This document shows positions 27,393 to 34,059 of a stretch of DNA of 58,256 nt, one piece after another. How positions within the stretch are numbered: position 1 is the stretch's first letter; every line of letters begins with the position of its first letter. A program made the translations under genes and the position numbers. The notes below the pieces were generated by a model, which was not told where the DNA came from, ran no database searches, and worked only from the letters and a program-made list of their open reading frames with translations. Source of the stretch: an uncultured Bacteroidota bacterium (GTDB lineage Bacteria > Bacteroidota > Bacteroidia > Chitinophagales > Chitinophagaceae); assembly GCA_937928385.1 (NCBI GenBank), contig CALEZD010000037.1, forward strand, positions 1 through 58,256. The letters are read 5' to 3'.

Positions 27393-27502
27393 GCTTATCA
27401 AGAAAGACCGAGGGATATGGCCCGTAGACGTCTTAGCAACCATCAAGGTGAAAGCCTTGAAAGGTGCTACTTCCATCCTGCAGCAATGCGGGGCAGATAA
27501 GT
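27393..27502 (+). promoter_or_regulatory. SAM-I (S-box) riboswitch aptamer
   Basis: P1 forms between CTTATC (27394-27399) and GATAAG (27496-27501). Conserved core words follow in order: GAGGGATATGGCCC, TTAGCAACC and AAGGTGC...CTTCC. P3 is capped by a GAAA tetraloop and P4 by a GCAA tetraloop. The downstream genes make methionine precursors, which fits S-adenosylmethionine-dependent repression when methionine is plentiful. Confidence 0.93.
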
Positions 27503-27525
27503 CAGATGCAATAGTTTGCAGCTAC

Positions 27526-27589
27526 TAACGCTACGGCGTTATTAACATAAAACTCAAAGCTCTTCTGATTTTATCGGAAGAGCTTTTTT
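27526..27589 (+). terminator. Attenuator: UNCG-capped hairpin followed by intrinsic terminator
   Basis: First, TAACGC/GCGTTA (27526-27531 with 27536-27541) is capped by a very stable C(UACG)G tetraloop. Next, a 13-bp stem (27556-27568 with 27574-27586, one G-T pair) ends in TTTTTT. The T-run makes this an intrinsic terminator inside the leader, so the riboswitch probably acts by premature termination. I could not identify a clear anti-terminator pairing. Confidence 0.8.
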
Positions 27590-27653
27590 GTTTACCCCCA
27601 ACCCCCAAAGGGTGTAAGGCAGGCAAAAAGCTCTCCCGGTAAGTTCCTGGTAA

Positions 27654-27677
27654 GTATTCGCAAGAACCCACGAATAC
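27654..27677 (+). repeat. Leader hairpin ahead of the trans-sulfuration gene
   Basis: GTATTCG (27654-27660) pairs with CGAATAC (27671-27677) across a 10-nt loop, 24 nt before the ATG. A direct GGTAAGT repeat lies just upstream. It could affect translation, but this is only seen, not shown. Confidence 0.4.
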
Positions 27678-27701
27678 GTCACATTTAAAACCAGGAATAA
27701 A

Positions 27702-28883
27702 ATGAGTACAGTAACAGAATTGATCCACAGCATTCCCGTTGATCCGCTGACAGGCGCTATATCGGTGCCCATCTACCAGACATCTACCTATGTGCAGGAA
27801 GCACCGGGCGTCAACAAGGGCTACGACTATGCCCGCAGCAACAACCCCACACGCGAAACGCTGGAGAACATCATCGCGCAACTGGAAGGCGGCGCACATG
27901 CCTCAGCCTTCGGCAGTGGGCTGGCGGCTATTGACGCAGTAGTGAAACTGCTGCAAAGCGGCGACGAGATACTGGCCGTAGATGATATATACGGCGGGGC
28001 CTTCAGACAGTTTACGCATATCTATCAAAAGTTTGGCATTAACGTCAACTACGTGGATACCACAGATGTGGCCAATGTGTTTGAAGCATTGACACCCGCC
28101 ACCAAACTGATATGGCTGGAAACGCCTACCAACCCCACGCTGAAGATCAGTGACATCGCAGCGATAGCTAAGATTGCGCAGCAACACAATATCCTGCTGT
28201 GCGTGGACAACACTTTCGCTTCTCCGGTATTGCAGCAGCCTATATTGTTGGGAGCAGACATCGTAATACACAGCGCTACCAAATACCTGGGCGGCCATAG
28301 CGACCTGATAGCCGGACTGGTAGTGACCAAAACCAAAGAGCTGGGTGAGCAAATCAAGTTCATACAGAACGCATGCGGCGCTATACTCTCACCATTTGAT
28401 AGCTGGTTGGTCATCCGCGGGCTGGAGACCCTGCACCTGCGTGTACAGCAGCACAGCGCCAATGCCCTGGAACTGGCGGAGTTCTTGCAATCTCACCCGG
28501 CGGTTGACAAAGTGTATTATCCCGGCTTAAAGACACACCTCAACCACGAGATAGCGGCACGCCAGCAATCAGCCTTTGGGGGTATCGTCACATTTACCTT
28601 GAAGAACAATACAGAAGACGCTGCCAAGAAAGTGGTGTGCAATACACAACTCTTTAAACTGGCAGAGAGCCTGGGCGGTGTTAAGAGCCTGCTGTGCCAC
28701 CCCGCTACCATGACCCACAAATCGATACCTGCAGACAAGCGCCGTGCAGCCGGTGTGCAGGATAGCCTGGTACGCCTGAGCGTAGGGCTGGAACAGGTGG
28801 CAGACCTGAAAGCCGACATAGTACAGGCGCTGGATAAGCTGAACAAAGCAGTACAGGAACCACGGATATTTGAATATCAATAA
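27702..28883 (+). CDS. metB: Trans-sulfuration PLP enzyme (cystathionine gamma-synthase/lyase family)
   Basis: A 393-residue Cys/Met-metabolism PLP enzyme. It has YQTSTYVQEAPG, YDYARSNNPTR, AFGSGLAAIDAV and the PLP lysine in SATKYLGGHSD, followed by SLGGVKSLLCHPATMTH and LSVGLE. The family includes cystathionine gamma-synthase, cystathionine beta- and gamma-lyase and O-acylhomoserine sulfhydrylase, which are hard to tell apart by sequence. Control by the SAM riboswitch and linkage to homoserine dehydrogenase point to methionine synthesis, so metB (or metC/metZ) is preferred over a catabolic lyase. An AGGAATAAA stretch precedes the ATG. Confidence 0.85.
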   Translation: MSTVTELIHSIPVDPLTGAISVPIYQTSTYVQEAPGVNKGYDYARSNNPTRETLENIIAQLEGGAHASAFGSGLAAIDAVVKLLQSGDEILAVDDIYGGAFRQFTHIYQKFGINVNYVDTTDVANVFEALTPATKLIWLETPTNPTLKISDIAAIAKIAQQHNILLCVDNTFASPVLQQPILLGADIVIHSATKYLGGHSDLIAGLVVTKTKELGEQIKFIQNACGAILSPFDSWLVIRGLETLHLRVQQHSANALELAEFLQSHPAVDKVYYPGLKTHLNHEIAARQQSAFGGIVTFTLKNNTEDAAKKVVCNTQLFKLAESLGGVKSLLCHPATMTHKSIPADKRRAAGVQDSLVRLSVGLEQVADLKADIVQALDKLNKAVQEPRIFEYQ

Positions 28884-28929
28884 TCACAACCAACATCAAT
28901 ATTGTCTAAACAATTAAATCAATTACAAA

Positions 28930-30180
28930 ATGTCTAAACAACAAAAACAACTCAACATCGGACTATTCGGATTTGGCGTAGTGGGCGAGGGCCTGTACAA
29001 AGTATTGAGCCAGACACAATCGCTGAACGCAAGCATCAAAAAAGTGTGTATCAAACACCCTGATAAAAAACGCTCGGCACCACAGGAACTGTTTACGGTC
29101 TATCATGAGATACTACTATCAGACAGCAGCATCAATGTGATAGTGGAGCTGATAGATGATGCAGACGCGGCTTTTGACATCACCAAAAAGGCACTGAAAG
29201 CCGGCAAGGCCGTAGTGAGCGCCAACAAAAAGATGATAGCCGAACACCTGCCCGAACTGCTGCAATTGCAACAGGAGTACAAAACACCCCTGCTGTACGA
29301 AGCTGCATGCTGCGCCAGTATTCCCGTCATCCGCAACCTGGAAGAGTATTACGATAACGACCTGCTGCAAAGCATCAGCGGCATTGTCAACGGCTCCACC
29401 AATTATATACTCACCAAAGTGTTTGAAAACAAAGTGAGCTTCCACGATGCACTGCTGGAGGCGCAGTACGAGGGCTTTGCCGAAAGCAACCCTGCGCTGG
29501 ATGTAGAGGGTATAGATGCTGTGAACAAATTATCCATCATACTCGCGCACGCTTACGGTATAGTGGCGGCACCATCGCAACTCACCTACTCGGGCATACA
29601 AAATCTGGACCCGCAGGATGCTGTATATGCGGGCGAAAAAGGCTACGAGATAAAACTCGTAGCGCAGGCCAAAAAGCTGCCCGGTAACAAAGTAGCTGCC
29701 TTTGTACTGCCGCAATTTGTGAAAAAAGACAGCCTGCTGCACCGGGTAAAAAATGAATACAACGGTGTAGTGATAGAAAGCGGGCTGGCGGAAGAGCAAT
29801 TCTTTTACGGCAAGGGTGCCGGTAGCTTCCCCACAGTATCTGCCGTGCTCAGCGATATATCGGCACTGCGCTACGATTATAAATACGAATACAAAAAGCT
29901 ATACCGTGATAATACGCCTACGCTGTCTAATGAGTTTTACCTGCGGGTGTACGCCAGCTTCGATGGGTTGTTTAACGTGCCGCACGACCGCTTTGAACGT
30001 ATAGAAGAATGGAGCAGCAATGAAAAACGCTGTTGCGTGACCGGTATAGTGAGCAGCCGCCAACTGGCCGACACCTACTGGTGGAAACAAAAAGGCGTTT
30101 CACTCATACTACTACCCGATGCTTTTGTGGACAAACTGCCGGAACCGAAGAAGGTGCGGGAGGAGGTGCTGTTCGTATAA
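28930..30180 (+). CDS. hom: Homoserine dehydrogenase
   Basis: A 416-residue enzyme that reduces aspartate semialdehyde to homoserine, the branch point to methionine and threonine. The NAD(P)-binding loop is GLFGFGVVGEGLYKV, followed by VVSANKKMIA and the family signature GIVNGSTNYILTK, with the catalytic region AESNPALDVEGIDAVNKL. There is no N-terminal aspartokinase, and the C-terminal part is short, as in stand-alone enzymes. It follows the trans-sulfuration gene by 46 nt under the same SAM riboswitch. An 11-bp copy of the start region (TGTCTAAACAA) lies 28 bp upstream at 28903-28913. Confidence 0.95.
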   Translation: MSKQQKQLNIGLFGFGVVGEGLYKVLSQTQSLNASIKKVCIKHPDKKRSAPQELFTVYHEILLSDSSINVIVELIDDADAAFDITKKALKAGKAVVSANKKMIAEHLPELLQLQQEYKTPLLYEAACCASIPVIRNLEEYYDNDLLQSISGIVNGSTNYILTKVFENKVSFHDALLEAQYEGFAESNPALDVEGIDAVNKLSIILAHAYGIVAAPSQLTYSGIQNLDPQDAVYAGEKGYEIKLVAQAKKLPGNKVAAFVLPQFVKKDSLLHRVKNEYNGVVIESGLAEEQFFYGKGAGSFPTVSAVLSDISALRYDYKYEYKKLYRDNTPTLSNEFYLRVYASFDGLFNVPHDRFERIEEWSSNEKRCCVTGIVSSRQLADTYWWKQKGVSLILLPDAFVDKLPEPKKVREEVLFV

Positions 30181-30193
30181 CTACGTTTGTGCA

Positions 30194-30334
30194 TTTGGGA
30201 ACAAAACTGATGGGTTTTGTTCCCAAAATGTTCCCATTTGATGCCGGATTTTCGGAAAAATCTTAGGCGGGGTTTACATAAGCCACTGATAATCAATTGT
30301 CAGGAAAAAATGTTCCATTTTGATTCCAGATTTT
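30194..30334. repeat. Inverted and direct repeat cluster downstream of hom
   Basis: A 14-bp perfect inverted repeat (30194-30207 with 30214-30227, loop TGATGG) contains GGGAACAAAAC. It is followed by a degenerate direct repeat: 30229-30252 and 30311-30334 agree at 20 of 24 positions (both begin TGTTCC and end GATTTT). There is no U-run after the hairpin on the plus strand. It could be a scar or attachment region of a lost element, or a processing structure at the operon's 3' end. Confidence 0.6.
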
Positions 30335-30368
30335 TTGATTTATTGCCCAACTCGAGTCAACCTCCCCG

Positions 30369-30431
30369 ATTGGCGAATGCCCTAAAGGCATTCGCCAATA
30401 TCCCCTCCTAAAAACAAGAGGGGAGTTTTTT
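30369..30431 (+). terminator. Double hairpin, second one an intrinsic terminator
   Basis: The first hairpin is a 13-bp perfect stem (30369-30381 with 30387-30399, loop CTAAA). The second is TCCCCTC/GAGGGGA (30401-30407 with 30418-30424) followed by a run of six T. The second is the likely transcription end of the methionine operon, about 220 nt after the hom stop codon. No gene is supported between 30181 and 30667. Confidence 0.8.
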
Positions 30432-30640
30432 GTATTTCGAGGATAGTATTTCAAAGAACCTATGCAGCCTGTTTTTTGTAACTGCATTTTATATGTAAAT
30501 ATGCGTAAAATTGTTGTGATACTTTGTTAACGGCCGTGCGGTTTTTGATTTTGGTGAGCATACCAACCACATGGGAACTTGTTGGTGAAGAATACTAACA
30601 AGGGCGAAAAGGTGCAGATTAAGATACCGGGGATTGGATG

Positions 30641-30648
30641 TAACTTTG
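30641..30648 (+). promoter_or_regulatory. -7 promoter box of the GNAT gene
   Basis: TAACTTTG matches TAnnTTTG, 19 nt before the ATG at 30668. No TTG at the expected spacing. Confidence 0.4.
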
Positions 30649-30667
30649 GCTTCAATATATCCGATAA

Positions 30668-31144
30668 ATGAAAAAGTTGGAGTTGAGAAAAACACAGCAT
30701 TCAGACCTAGACAGGCTGTTTGATCTGCAAGCGGATGATGAAGCGGGGTATATGGCAGCATTTGTAAGCAGTACCTGGAAAGACAGGGATGCCTATTTTG
30801 CCAAGTGGGAGGGATTTTTAGCAGACCCGGATGTCAACTCGTGGACCATACTTGTTGACAGTGCCATAACCGGCAGTATTGGAACTTACGTGATGGATGG
30901 TGAAACACAAATAGGCTACGGTATCGGCAGGGAATACTGGGGGTTGGGTTATGCCTCCCGGGCGCTGGCACTGTTCCTGCAACAGGTAGAGATCAGGCCA
31001 TTGCATGGGCGTGCTGCGTCCGACAATATCCGTTCTATAAAAATGCTGGAGAAAGCGGGTTTTATACGTACAGGCACGGAACGGGGGTTTGCCCTTGCAA
31101 GAAATGAAGAAATAGAAGAAGTGCTTTTCAGGCTGGACAGATAG
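30668..31144 (+). CDS. GNAT-family acetyltransferase, RimJ/RimL type
   Basis: A 158-residue acetyltransferase. It has the acetyl-CoA loop in IGREYWGLGYASRALALF and the C-terminal ASDNIRSIKMLEKAGFI segment typical of RimJ/RimL-like enzymes that modify protein N-termini or small amines. The substrate is unknown. It stands alone between the repeat-rich region and a double-hairpin terminator. Confidence 0.85.
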   Translation: MKKLELRKTQHSDLDRLFDLQADDEAGYMAAFVSSTWKDRDAYFAKWEGFLADPDVNSWTILVDSAITGSIGTYVMDGETQIGYGIGREYWGLGYASRALALFLQQVEIRPLHGRAASDNIRSIKMLEKAGFIRTGTERGFALARNEEIEEVLFRLDR

Positions 31145-31155
31145 TCTATCCACCC

Positions 31156-31197
31156 TTTACCTTCCAAAGGTAAATTAAGGTGCGGGTAGCCCGCACC
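31156..31197. terminator. Two hairpins between convergent genes
   Basis: TTTACCTT/AAGGTAAA (31156-31163 with 31167-31174) and GGTGCGGG/CCCGCACC (31179-31186 with 31190-31197), each with a 3-nt loop. Placed between the ends of the GNAT gene and the small lipoprotein gene, they probably stop transcription from both sides. Confidence 0.6.
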
Positions 31198-31207
31198 CTG
31201 TATATAT

Positions 31208-31468
31208 TTAATCAATCATGCAATTAATAGTGGGGGGATTCGTGCCTATACCAAAGGTATTGCGCAGGTTGTCTTCAATATTATCGCAGGTGCCTTCCGC
31301 ACCTTTTTTTGTAGTCTTCTCTATTCCGGTAGTCTGTGTAATTGAGTATGGCGTGCCTGTGCCCAAATCTACAGATATGGTACAATCACAGTCATAATCT
31401 TTTTTACAAGATAACAGGCTGGCGCTGCACACAGCGGCCAGCATAATCATTTTAATTTTTGAGTTCAT
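31208..31468 (-). CDS. Small Cys-rich lipoprotein (paralogue of the one at 17684)
   Basis: An 86-residue predicted lipoprotein. The signal sequence ends in SLLSC (lipobox), then KKDYDCDC, a TKKGAEGTCD segment and a last cysteine close to the end (TINCMID). The cysteine pattern and the TKK motif match the protein at 17684-17941, while the rest differs, so the two are diverged paralogues. No known domain. The transcript probably ends at the double hairpin downstream. Confidence 0.75.
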   Translation of the reverse strand: MNSKIKMIMLAAVCSASLLSCKKDYDCDCTISVDLGTGTPYSITQTTGIEKTTKKGAEGTCDNIEDNLRNTFGIGTNPPTINCMID

Positions 31469-31575
31469 TGCGGTTTAGATTTAGTTTCAAATATAAAGGG
31501 TTTGTGTGATATTTTATGTGTTCGGAGCAATGGTCGTAAATAACCTTACCATTGTCGCATATTAGTAGTTGTATT

Positions 31576-31965
31576 CTATTTCTTCTTCAATATTATCCAT
31601 AATGCTATTGCCAGAAGAAGCGTTATGAACGAAAATAGTTTTTCAAAGAGTGTTTCCGCAAATAGATTGCCAATTGTATTGATGCTGAACAAAATGAGGT
31701 AGCACCACAAAATAATATTAAGTGCCCTGCCGGAAAATTTAAATGACACCATGTCCCCTTTCATTGATACCACCCACAAAAAAAATAGGTTCAGCAGGAT
31801 ACTAATACTCTCAAAGACATACATATCCGTGTCATTTTTAAGTTTACCTCCCCATGTAATGTCATATGGTATAATCTTTAGAACAATACAAATATGAAAC
31901 AAGATTGTTGGAACGATTATGCAGAATATTAATTTTATCGCTTTACTGTATGCCGGATTCATCAT
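31576..31965 (-). CDS. Small membrane protein, unknown
   Basis: A 130-residue protein with four hydrophobic segments (near residues 12-30, 48-66, 82-98 and 110-126) and a Lys-rich C-terminus (IILKKK). No family recognised. The start is one of two adjacent ATGs (31965 and 31962); the frame extends further only through a TTG. A minus-strand TACCTTTG promoter box at 32030-32023 lies about 58 nt before the start. Confidence 0.6.
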   Translation of the reverse strand: MMNPAYSKAIKLIFCIIVPTILFHICIVLKIIPYDITWGGKLKNDTDMYVFESISILLNLFFLWVVSMKGDMVSFKFSGRALNIILWCYLILFSINTIGNLFAETLFEKLFSFITLLLAIALWIILKKK

Positions 31966-32022
31966 ACTTATTTTATTGTAGCGTTGCTTTAAAATGACGA
32001 AAAACTTTCCTTTTACCAATCA

Positions 32023-32030
32023 CAAAGGTA
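32023..32030 (-). promoter_or_regulatory. -7 promoter box of the small membrane protein gene
   Basis: On the minus strand the sequence reads TACCTTTG, matching TAnnTTTG. The predicted leader is about 50 nt. No -33 TTG is visible. Confidence 0.4.
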
Positions 32031-32048
32031 TGTTCATATTAGCTGTAA

Positions 32049-32168
32049 AAATTAACCTTAGTTAATTTTCCAGGAGTATCTTATGCAGAACTTAGCGAAT
32101 TGAAAGAGTGGTTTGGGCATAAGAAATTTTTGATTCTTGCCAAGCAACAACGCAAAACAATCGTCTAA
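32049..32168 (+). pseudogene. Possible C-terminal remnant of a lost gene
   Basis: A 39-codon open stretch without an ATG, closed upstream by a stop at 32046, ends at TAA 32166-32168. It encodes a protein-like string containing SYAELSELKEWFGHKKFLIL. Because it lacks a start codon and lies just before another gene, it may be the tail of a decayed gene. It may equally be chance. Confidence 0.2.
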
Positions 32169-32187
32169 CTATTAAACGCGTTTGAAA

Positions 32188-33270
32188 ATGAAATGTATTA
32201 CAGTTTATATTGCAATAGTTGCAGCCATTCTAAGTCCGTTCCATTCACAGGCACAGAGCTTGAAAAAAGCTTTGTTTTTAGGTAACAGCTATACAGGTGT
32301 AAACGACCTGCCTAAAATGGTATCGGACGCAGCTGCTTCTGCCGGCGATACGTTGATATTTGACAGTAACACTCCGGGTAGCTATTATATAGCACAGCAT
32401 TTAGCTAACCAGGCTTCGATGACTAAAGTGGCTGCGGGCAGCTGGGATAATGTGATATTGCAGGACCAGAGTATGGCATTGGCTTATCCCTCCACTTTTA
32501 TGAACTTCCTGCCATACTGCATTAAAATGGACAGTACCATAAAGGCAGAAAACAGGTGCGCGCAAACGATGTTTTATGCCACATGGGGCAGGAAGCCGGG
32601 GGACCAGTATGTGTGCACACCCCCGGAATGTGACCCCTCCAGATTGATTGTCCGTACCTACTATGAAATGGATAGCGCAATAGGCAGCCATTACAAAGTA
32701 TTTGCAGATACGCTGAAAGCTTCTGTATCTCCTGTAGGTACAGTATGGCGGTATATCAGGCGGAATTACCCGGCAATAGAGCTATATCAACCTGACGACA
32801 GCCATCCATCTGTTGCAGGTAGCTATGCGGCAGCATGTTGTTTTTATACTGCCATATTCAGGAGAGACCCTACACTGATTACATTTAACGCCGGGCTTGC
32901 CGGCACAGATGCAGCCAGTATCAGGATAGCGGTAAAAGAGGTGGTATATAATCATTTGACCGACTGGAATATTGGTGTGTACGACCATCTGCTGGACAGC
33001 TCATGCCTGCAATTGAGTATTGATGACAAATACAGAAAGACAACAGAATGGCGTATAGCGCCAAACCCGGTAACGGATATACTAACAGTGGAGCTGGGTG
33101 GCTACGAAGCCGGCAGGGTGCTAGCTGTATATAATGTGTACGGAACGCTGATAAAAGAAGTGGCCGCAACGCATGGCCCGGTAAGCATTGACTTAAGTGC
33201 ATACCCGCAAGGGATGTATATTATACGATTATCAGATAGCCCCCGGGCATACAGGGTGTTGAAAAGGTAG
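32188..33270 (+). CDS. SGNH/GDSL-type hydrolase with T9SS sorting domain
   Basis: A 360-residue secreted protein. After a signal peptide (about 22 residues, ending SQAQ) it has a SGNH-like hydrolase domain: block I is FLGNSYT with the nucleophile serine, an Asn-containing WDNVILQDQS block, and the catalytic pair in DDSHPSVAGSY. The last ~80 residues form a type IX secretion domain (IAPNPVTDILTVEL, VYNVYGTLIKEV, DLSAYPQGMYIIRL). Such enzymes usually deacylate sugars or lipids outside the cell. The ATG at 32188 is preferred to a TTG two codons upstream. Confidence 0.85.
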   Translation: MKCITVYIAIVAAILSPFHSQAQSLKKALFLGNSYTGVNDLPKMVSDAAASAGDTLIFDSNTPGSYYIAQHLANQASMTKVAAGSWDNVILQDQSMALAYPSTFMNFLPYCIKMDSTIKAENRCAQTMFYATWGRKPGDQYVCTPPECDPSRLIVRTYYEMDSAIGSHYKVFADTLKASVSPVGTVWRYIRRNYPAIELYQPDDSHPSVAGSYAAACCFYTAIFRRDPTLITFNAGLAGTDAASIRIAVKEVVYNHLTDWNIGVYDHLLDSSCLQLSIDDKYRKTTEWRIAPNPVTDILTVELGGYEAGRVLAVYNVYGTLIKEVAATHGPVSIDLSAYPQGMYIIRLSDSPRAYRVLKR

Positions 33271-33305
33271 GTGAGATTAACTCGTTGGCAGTGTTCTATA
33301 TCGCT

Positions 33306-33367
33306 GTTCCATATCTTCCGCAAGGGGATGTGGAACACAGAATAGAAAGCCGTTTTGTAAACGGAAT
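33306..33367 (+). repeat. Left end of the RayT unit: two hairpins, 31-bp inverted repeat
   Basis: The outer hairpin pairs 33306-33315 with 33327-33336 (one G-T pair). Next comes a 31-bp block (33337-33367) that is repeated perfectly in reverse at 33959-33989. Inside it, CCGTTT/AAACGG (33350-33355 with 33359-33364, loop TGT) makes a REP-like palindrome. Confidence 0.85.
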
Positions 33368-33413
33368 AAGAATTCCTGAAGTTCAGTATATTGATACTGC
33401 AAACTTGCGCACT

Positions 33414-33944
33414 ATGGCCTACGCTTACAGAATCCACGACCAGCAGGGTGTTTATTTTATCACTTGCACAGTAGTGCAATGGGTAGATATCTTCACAAGA
33501 AGGGAGTATGCCGATATAATAGTCAACAGCCTGAAATACTGCCGGGAGCATAAAGGGTTAGAAATATTTGCCTGGGTAATTATGAGCAATCACATACACC
33601 TCATTATTTCCTGTAAAGAAGGATATAACCTGAGCGATATTTTGCGCGACTTTAAAAAGTATACGGCTACGCAAATTGTGCAGGCGATTGAAAGTAACCC
33701 TCGCGAAAGCCGCAAAAATTGGCTATTATGGCTGCTGAAACAGGACGACAATATCAGTTTCTGGCAAAAGGACAATTATGCTGAGGAGATTAATACTTCT
33801 GCTTTCTACCATACTAAGCTGGACTATATACACCAGAACCCGGTACGGGCAGGCATTGTCGATAAAGAGGAGGAATACCTTTATAGTAGCGCGCGGATGT
33901 TATTCACAGGGCAGGGCATACTAGACTTAGATGCATATTCTTAG
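33414..33944 (+). CDS. rayT: REP-associated tyrosine transposase (IS200-like Y1 HUH)
   Basis: A 176-residue single-strand DNA transposase from the ATG at 33414. The frame is open from 33285, but that part overlaps the left repeat end and is probably untranslated. The HUH metal motif is MSNHIHLII. The catalytic tyrosine is probably in TKLDYIHQNPVRAGIV, typical of RayT proteins. All key residues are present, so the enzyme may be active. RayT proteins cut and move REP sequences; both flanking repeats lie within 100 nt. Confidence 0.9.
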   Translation: MAYAYRIHDQQGVYFITCTVVQWVDIFTRREYADIIVNSLKYCREHKGLEIFAWVIMSNHIHLIISCKEGYNLSDILRDFKKYTATQIVQAIESNPRESRKNWLLWLLKQDDNISFWQKDNYAEEINTSAFYHTKLDYIHQNPVRAGIVDKEEEYLYSSARMLFTGQGILDLDAYS

Positions 33945-33958
33945 CTTCGGTACTTTGA

Positions 33959-34018
33959 ATTCCGTTTACAAAACGGCTTTCTATTCTGTATTCAAGATGC
34001 CTTACAGAACATCTTGAA
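33959..34018 (+). repeat. Right end of the RayT unit: 31-bp inverted repeat and outer hairpin
   Basis: 33959-33989 is the exact reverse complement of 33337-33367, again with the CCGTTT/AAACGG hairpin. The following TTCAAGATG/CATCTTGAA (33991-33999 with 34010-34018, 10-nt loop) forms the outer hairpin. The outer hairpins of the two ends are alike in layout but differ in sequence. Confidence 0.85.
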
Positions 34019-34059
34019 CAGCGGGGGTTCAATACAGCAAAGTTACAATAGTGATATGG

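Larger units (their letters stand above)
33306..34018 (+). mobile_element. REP-associated tyrosine transposase unit (RayT with flanking REP pair)
   Basis: The unit contains one Y1-HUH transposase gene and, on either side, mirror-image ends: a 31-bp perfect inverted repeat with an internal hairpin plus a further outer hairpin. This is the architecture of RAYT/REP (BIME-like) elements. No target-site duplication was sought beyond the ends. It sits between a T9SS hydrolase gene and a radical SAM gene without disrupting either. Confidence 0.8.

Noticed and set aside
30075..30487. Short open frames on both strands downstream of hom
   Set aside because: They run through perfect inverted repeats and a terminator, have no homology I can recognise and no sensible start regions.
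33285..33413. N-terminal extension of the transposase from 33285
   Set aside because: It would translate through the left inverted repeat and its hairpins. The family N-terminus fits the ATG at 33414.
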